Positions 58,384 through 64,000 of a stretch of 64,000 nucleotides of DNA are shown piece by piece. The DNA comes from Apostichopus japonicus (Eukaryota > Echinodermata > Holothuroidea > Aspidochirotida > Stichopodidae): NCBI RefSeq assembly GCF_037975245.1, contig NC_092574.1, forward strand, positions 13,169,213 to 13,233,212. Direction: 5' to 3'. The notes under the pieces were generated by a model. The model saw only the letters and a list, made by a program, of their open reading frames with translations, did no database searches and had not been told where the DNA came from. A program made the translations under genes and the position numbers. The first letter of the stretch is position 1, and each line of letters begins with the position of its first letter.

Positions 58384-61300
58384 AGAGTTGTAGGGTATCA
58401 TGTTGTTTGGAATGAAGCAATGAAGATGTTTGAATTTCATTCTTATTTTACATCGGTAAATATTCATCTTTCCATCTGTCCTTCCACATTCATCAGTTTC
58501 AACTATTTTATGTAGAACTGTTAGCACAACCGTGACTAAAACATACAAACTTAATACAGACATAAATTGACCTAAAGGCCAACTGGTTGTTAAAAAAGTA
58601 ATTTAGACTGGACTATAAACATTACAAAACAGGTATCTCTGCTTTATAATAGTTCACCTAAAGTGAAAAACAAAGATTTACTAAGCTGACAGACAATGAA
58701 ATTAACAAATGATGAACCAATACTCAGAAATCCATCACACCCCCTTCTCTGTAAGATGAATATTATGTATATGGTGATAACTCCATATAATGGTATCAAC
58801 TGGCATTCCGAACATAAAAGTCTTCCAACTTTAAAGCTTGTCAGCAAAACTTTTTTCCAGACAATTATTTGTAAATGAGAATATTGTGTGGACGGTCACA
58901 AGTTGGACTCTTTCACAGTAGTGACCTCATGTATTTGACAAAATATTTATTTCCGTGTTTCCAGCTTTTAAAGTAGTGAAAGGAATGCAATAATACATAA
59001 CGGACACAGGGACTTTTTCATTGCACTCATTTATTTGTCTAGTAATTAAATATATATCAGTTAATCTAAAGAAAGAGAAAAATACTTCATGTTTCTATAC
59101 ATGATGATGTACACTTTACCAATACAAATACTTATCAGTACAATATACCAATACAAGTACTTATACTCGGTATAGAAACTGTACACACGTCTTATTCGGA
59201 CTTCGGACCAAAAAATGAATTTGGAAAGCAATTAAGTTTATTACTGATTCTTGCAGTTCACTTCTTGAAAATTGCAACAAATGTCCAAGTTTGAAGGTAA
59301 AGCAAGTTTTTGTACTAGACTTGTGAGAAGTATGAACTTCTTTCAATTCCATCCCAAATAAATATGCCTTTTTCATGGATTCCACAATAGGATTCTAGTC
59401 ATATATGACATAAATGTTTATACTTCAACTGCCTCAAATTTAGGTCTACATTGTGGTGATATTTATATAAGATTATGTTGCCAGATACCTAATATTTCCT
59501 TGAATGGTTTAGAAGTTATGTAAATGTGTAGTGGCCATACAAAAAGTAACCATAAAAAAGAGCAATATTGATGAATTCAACCACAGCCATGTGAAGATTA
59601 TACCAATTCATGTCATTAATCTTCTATGAGCACAACCAATTTGCTAAACCTTTCAAAACAAGTTTTTGAAAACAAAATTAGTCTTTTATCTTCATCAAGT
59701 TATAAGCATTGCATTTGTGTGACCTTTTTTTGTTTATCACACCTATAAAAAAAAACTCAAGTCTATGATGAAAAGTGTGAATACAGCCAGTGTCAAAGGT
59801 CAATTGCTCTACATAACCATGACAATGATTACAGGTTACAACTGACTAAAACATAGAAGAAATATGGGACAATTTCAAAGCAATCTGTGTACAGTGTCTA
59901 CTTCGAGTATTGATAAATCACACAAAATTCATGAATGAAACAAGAAGGAATTTTCAACCCAAAATGGTTTCATTAAATCCTCTTGGCAAAAGACAGACTT
60001 TTAGATTTATTTCATACCTGATAGACAAGAAATGAAGAACATAATATTACAGACTATCATAAAAATCTGAACGGTATAAGACCATAACTTTTAGCTATTC
60101 TGAATTTCCATTAAGAGTCCGATGGTTTTATCACCGTCACAAGAAGGATATACAATTGGCTAATTTCTGATGTTGGTAAGTATCTCAACCTTTGTAGTTT
60201 AGTGCGCAAGGTAACAATTAGGAGTTTCTTTTTGATAATGTGACTGTATTTGGGTAAAGACTATAATAACAGAAAATAACATGCATTTTCTTTGCTATTT
60301 AAGTTTATCTATGAGTCCTATTTGCTGATGGGAACTTTCATTGTAACAATAAAATAACCTGTTGTGAGGTACACTAAACCAGCACTATAGACAATGGCAA
60401 ACTTATACAGCCCTGGATAACTAGCCATTGTATACCTTATGGAGCACGTACCTTTTTTTCTACTAAACTTTTTCATTTCTAATAAAAATGTTCTACCAAA
60501 ATTATAAATCAAAAGGCAAAGCCGTATTGTAGATAGAGAAAAGGTGTGTAAACTAGAGAATACAATATACGTTTTCCTTGCTCCTTTTAACTATAAGAAA
60601 TGGGCCGTATATCACTCCCACATCCCCATAACTTGCATAACAATTTATTGGGCGGTTCCATTAGCTGTTAGAAAGTGCCATGCAACTTTTATATATTCAT
60701 ATATGTCTTTATCTTCTGCAAATTTGCAGCAGCTGGAAAGTGTCATTTCCAACAATCTAGGAAACATTTTAGCCAAAATAATTCTTTGTGTGGTACTACA
60801 CACCAACCCATGTAGTGACGCTTTGCTTAGATAGTGTCGAGGAATTTTTACCTTCAAGCCTTCGCAGGCATAGTGCCTATGACCTTCGAAACACTTACTC
60901 CGGGCCTGGGTGTCCATATTTCAGTGGAATCACATAGCAAATGAAGAAATAAAAAAATGTCCACTATTTAATGGTATAACAGAGCCAGCCGTAGAGTTAC
61001 TTAAGGAATATTTAAGATGTTTAAAGAAGCAACAGTGGTCTCTACTCTAGCATTTATGCATTTGAATAGTCAGTTACATATAAAAATGTAAAATGGCCTC
61101 CGTTCAAGTTATTATGATGACTTAGTCTGTAGATACTTTACTGAGCAATTGTATAATGTGTAATATAAGTATAAGATAGAAATCTCAATTTGCCCATTTT
61201 TGACCGACATCATAGCTTACCACAGTTGGTTATCAAGACAAAACTCTCTGCCCTATGGAATATTGTACAAAAATAAATATACAACATGAAATGATCTTTG

Positions 61301-61920
61301 TAACAATTTAGCGTTCAAACTGTTTCTAAATTAATTCAGGCGTATCTTAGAAAGCCATTTTTTCCACCAGTCTGACGATTCAATATTCTCTGATTTTGAT
61401 ATTAAACTGATCAAAACAAGCTAAACCTCAGGATAGTATCAATTTCAAAATTAAGTAATCCTTTCTTAAACTGATGGAGCATTTCTCTCACACGGTGAGG
61501 TTTGACAAGTCACAACTTCACTGTCACAATTTTTCAAAAGTGACGTGACTCGATACAACTCTGCAATGCGACAGATTACAAGAAAATGTCCGTATGATCG
61601 TGACAGAGTGACTTACTTGATAGTCAATGCTCTTTGACTTAATAGATGCATCTGGATGTCAATTGTATGATGAATTATAAAATAGGACTTCTAGCATAGT
61701 AACTGAAAGTAACTTTATCCTGATATAGCTGTAGATGATTCTATACTCAATAGTTGAGTATAGCTGTTAGTTTGATCCCAGCTACTACAAACAGCTACAC
61801 CAACTGAAATGGCCTTCACTTGCTTCTACCAGTGATCCTACATTCATACGCAAGTCAAGCCTCTCGGTTAATTCCTGCTACTACCAGCTGCAATGTCAAC
61901 TGAAAATACAAGCATCTGCA
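58384..61920. other. Intergenic stretch between two convergent genes
   Basis: No coding exon is recognised. In particular, I see no continuation of the ADCY10 TPR region. It contains a relic of the hAT-like subterminal module at about 60720-60838 and otherwise AT-rich sequence. Parts may be 3' UTR of either convergent neighbour. Confidence 0.45.
60720..60838 (+). repeat. Relic of the hAT-like subterminal module
   Basis: GGAAAGTGTCATTTCCAACA ... AGCCAAAATAATTCTTTGT ... TTGCTTAGATAGTGTC matches, with decay, the modules inside elements B, C and D at 7.8-8.4 kb. Its termini and target duplication were not found. Confidence 0.6.
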
Positions 61921-62275
61921 GATAGCCATCGATAATGCAATACTCGTTACAGATAATCAAACATGTCAGTTTGATCCCAGCTACATTACCAACTGAAAAA
62001 TAACCACAGCTTCTGCAGATAGCTGTCAATAATGCTATACTTGTTACAGATAGTCAAACATGTCAGTTTGATCCCAGCTACATTACCAACTGAAAAATAA
62101 CCACAGCTTCTGCAGATAGCTGTCAATAATGCTATACTTGTTACAGATAGTCAAACATGTCAGTTTGATCCCAGCTACATTACCAACTGAAAAATAACCA
62201 CAGCTTCTGCAGATAGCTGTCAATAATGCTATACTAGTACAGAGAGTCAAACATGTCAGTTTGATTCTACATATG
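61921..62275. repeat. 97-bp tandem satellite, 3.7 copies
   Basis: Units start at 61921, 62018, 62115 and 62212, each GATAGCYRTCRATAATGC..., with CAAACATGTCAGTTTGAT in every copy. The middle two are nearly identical. Diverged partial copies extend upstream to about 61720. It lies just past the stop codon of the minus-strand gene, so probably in its 3' UTR. Confidence 0.9.
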
Positions 62276-62316
62276 GATACTCAAACTCCCAGCTACATTT
62301 CCTCTATATCCTATAA

Positions 62317-63254
62317 TCAGAGGTCTGTACAATCAAGAATATCTGCCTCTTGAGAACTACTGAATCTCTGCCATACTACCTCCTCCTCCGCCTCCCCTGC
62401 ACCACTGGAGGAGACTGGCACATTGTCTCCCTCATCCTCAATAGTAATAACCTCTTCATCAAAAGACATCCCACCCAAATCAGGATTCACCCCATCATCA
62501 ATCATGACTTGCCCATCGACAGAAAGGTCCGCAACCACAGACAGCCCTTCGCCTCCCCCCTCTTCGTTGTCGGTGTCCGCCTGTATTTCTATCGTCGGGA
62601 CGACGAGAGAATTAAGACGAAGGTCACCTTCCTGAGAATCATAGAGTGTCGTGGAGGGGCCAAATGTCAGTGTGGAGTCGGGAGCAAGATCTAAGATTTC
62701 GGGGTCGTCCACCGATTCCTCTTTCAACGATGCGAGTAGTTCAAAGTCTACCTCATCCGCGACCGAGCCACCTTTCATCGTATCGTCGGAGGCGACAGAA
62801 CTCTCGTCCTTCTCCTGTTCGTCCTCCGAGCTGGCGTAAACGATCAGGGCATGACCGATCTTTGACGATGATTTGTGATCTAGGGAAGACGTCAACGTGG
62901 CTCCTTGTAACTCCATCGTCGGTGTTTGCCGGTCCACGGATTCACTACCGGCATAACCGATGATGTCATCACCGGTAGCAGCTTTGGGGCTCTCGGTCGG
63001 TGGAGACGGCTGTTGGGTTCCGTCTGGTTCTTCGCCTCTCTCTGGTAGACTCTCCCTGCTCCCCTTGAGATGCTTCATCCCCTTACCGTACTCCTCCTCC
63101 CCCTCGTACGGCTCTGATTCGTGCTTCTCCGTCACCTCCTGGATTTCCAGCATCTCCACGCCTTTGGTAGCCGTCATGAGTTGCATGTTCACCTCTCGTA
63201 GCCGGCTACAGATGCCGGCTAACTCGTCTGCAGACATACTGATGGCTATCACAC
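62317..63254 (-). CDS. Acidic low-complexity protein, terminal exon (unrecognised)
   Basis: One 938-nt exon of 312 codons plus stop, entered in phase through acceptor TTTCACACAG. It begins VIAISMSADELAGICSRLRE, a short predicted amphipathic helix. It then becomes strongly acidic and Ser/Pro/Thr-rich, with pieces such as GHALIVYASSEDEQEKD, DEVDFELLASL and EEEVVWQRFSSSQE. The last could be short linear binding motifs for autophagy or sorting adaptors, but that is speculation. It is G+C-richer than its surroundings and the only long open frame here, so it looks genuinely coding. I do not recognise the family. Confidence 0.7.
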
Positions 63255-63972
63255 CTGTGTGAAAGGATAACACAGAATTGTGTTAGTTAGTCATAGAAAA
63301 TGATCACAAATGTGTAGTCGTGACACCGTTGATTCAATCACACCGTGGTCAGACTGCATATTCATCAACAAAACATGCTGTCAATAATAAGACTGAACTA
63401 CAAACGATGAAAGCTTTTGACTGACATGGACTATTTTGTGCACGAATCCAGAGGTTTCCTGGATTCATCAAGAACACAGCTGCTTTTTATAGTAAATCAC
63501 TTGCATTAACTGATATGGCTAATTATCACCTAACTTGCCCCATTTGGGGACAAATGAAAACTCTTCATAATATTAATATGTACGGAACAAGACTGGTAAA
63601 ATAAGTGAACCTGGTAGAGAGAGATGTCAGAGTTATTCAAAATTAAAAAAGAAATTCAAACAGCTTAGACTTCAGGGCAGGTTTGAGGATTCATCTTAAA
63701 GTTAAACTATATAACCAATCATTTGCAGTATTTCTCAATTAAAGATAACAAAGGGTCTCTTGAGTAAATAAACATTACATTAATTAGAAGAGCACAATTT
63801 CATTCCATTCATTCCATTCGGTATAATAGTAATTTTAAATATATTCAATAAAATTAAATAAAAATTCACGCAACTAAATAGCATTGCTTACAATATTGTA
63901 CTACTGAGTAACAACAAAATCATTCTTTCTGTTTGTATAGAGTGTTTACTTTACAGAGCAGATGAAACTGAC

Positions 63973-64000
63973 CTGTTTTGCCCTCGGCGAGATGCTCGCA
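63973..64000 (-). CDS. Penultimate exon (partial) of the acidic-protein gene
   Basis: The last 28 nt of the window on the minus strand read CEHLAEGKT plus one base before donor GTCAGT. Phase matches the exon at 63254, giving EGKTG/VIAISMSADEL. The exon runs off the window edge. Confidence 0.5.

Noticed and set aside
58384-62316. Continuation of the ADCY10 C-terminal TPR exons
   Set aside because: No frame with TPR-like helices and splice sites was found on the plus strand.
62350-63262. Plus-strand frames opposite the acidic-protein exon
   Set aside because: Shadows of the minus-strand frame, which is longer, ends cleanly and matches an acceptor and an upstream exon in phase.
1-64000. CRISPR array or bacterial-type operon
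   Set aside because: The window is clearly animal DNA with spliced genes; no regularly spaced direct repeats with unique spacers. The 97-bp, 45-bp and 40-bp arrays are plain tandem repeats.

Overview
The window is eukaryotic animal DNA. It is AT-rich, has GT-AG introns and many small transposons, and holds two recognisable multi-exon genes plus the 3' end of a third. The gene content (a five-SH3-domain SH3D19 homologue and a soluble adenylyl cyclase of the ADCY10 family) and the style of the short 8-bp-TSD elements suggest a marine deuterostome invertebrate. An echinoderm, perhaps a sea cucumber, is my best guess, but the species is inference.

Layout. 1-15402 is gene-poor. It carries inverted repeats, a four-level nest of hAT-like miniature elements (7132-8925) and a further hAT-like element with an internal palindrome and tandem repeats (10410-11001). 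15403-32964, minus strand, is SH3D19 in 11 coding exons. Spliced by eye it gives 794 codons plus a stop, all phases compatible: a proline-rich N-terminus with a 34-residue two-copy repeat, then five SH3 domains. 33.0-39.25 kb separates it from the divergently transcribed ADCY10-like gene and holds two related 8-bp-TSD elements, one with a nested insertion. 39252-58063, plus strand, is the ADCY10-like gene in 24 coding exons (1081 aa predicted): cyclase domains C1 and C2, a P-loop NTPase region, a short helical region, and a last exon ending in a hydrophobic segment. 58.4-62.3 kb is non-coding, with a relic repeat and a 97-bp tandem array. 62317-64000, minus strand, is the 3' end of a gene for an acidic, low-complexity protein I cannot name.

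Main observation. The cyclase keeps the metal, adenine and transition-state residues of soluble adenylyl cyclase, but all three residues known to form the bicarbonate site of human ADCY10 (K95, V167, R176) are changed to E, T and N. It also stops about 500 residues short of the human protein, in a possible C-terminal membrane anchor. It may therefore be a catalytically competent cyclase with bicarbonate sensing lost or altered and a different location in the cell.

All exon boundaries were read by hand from splice signals, phase continuity and family resemblance. No search or transcript data were available.
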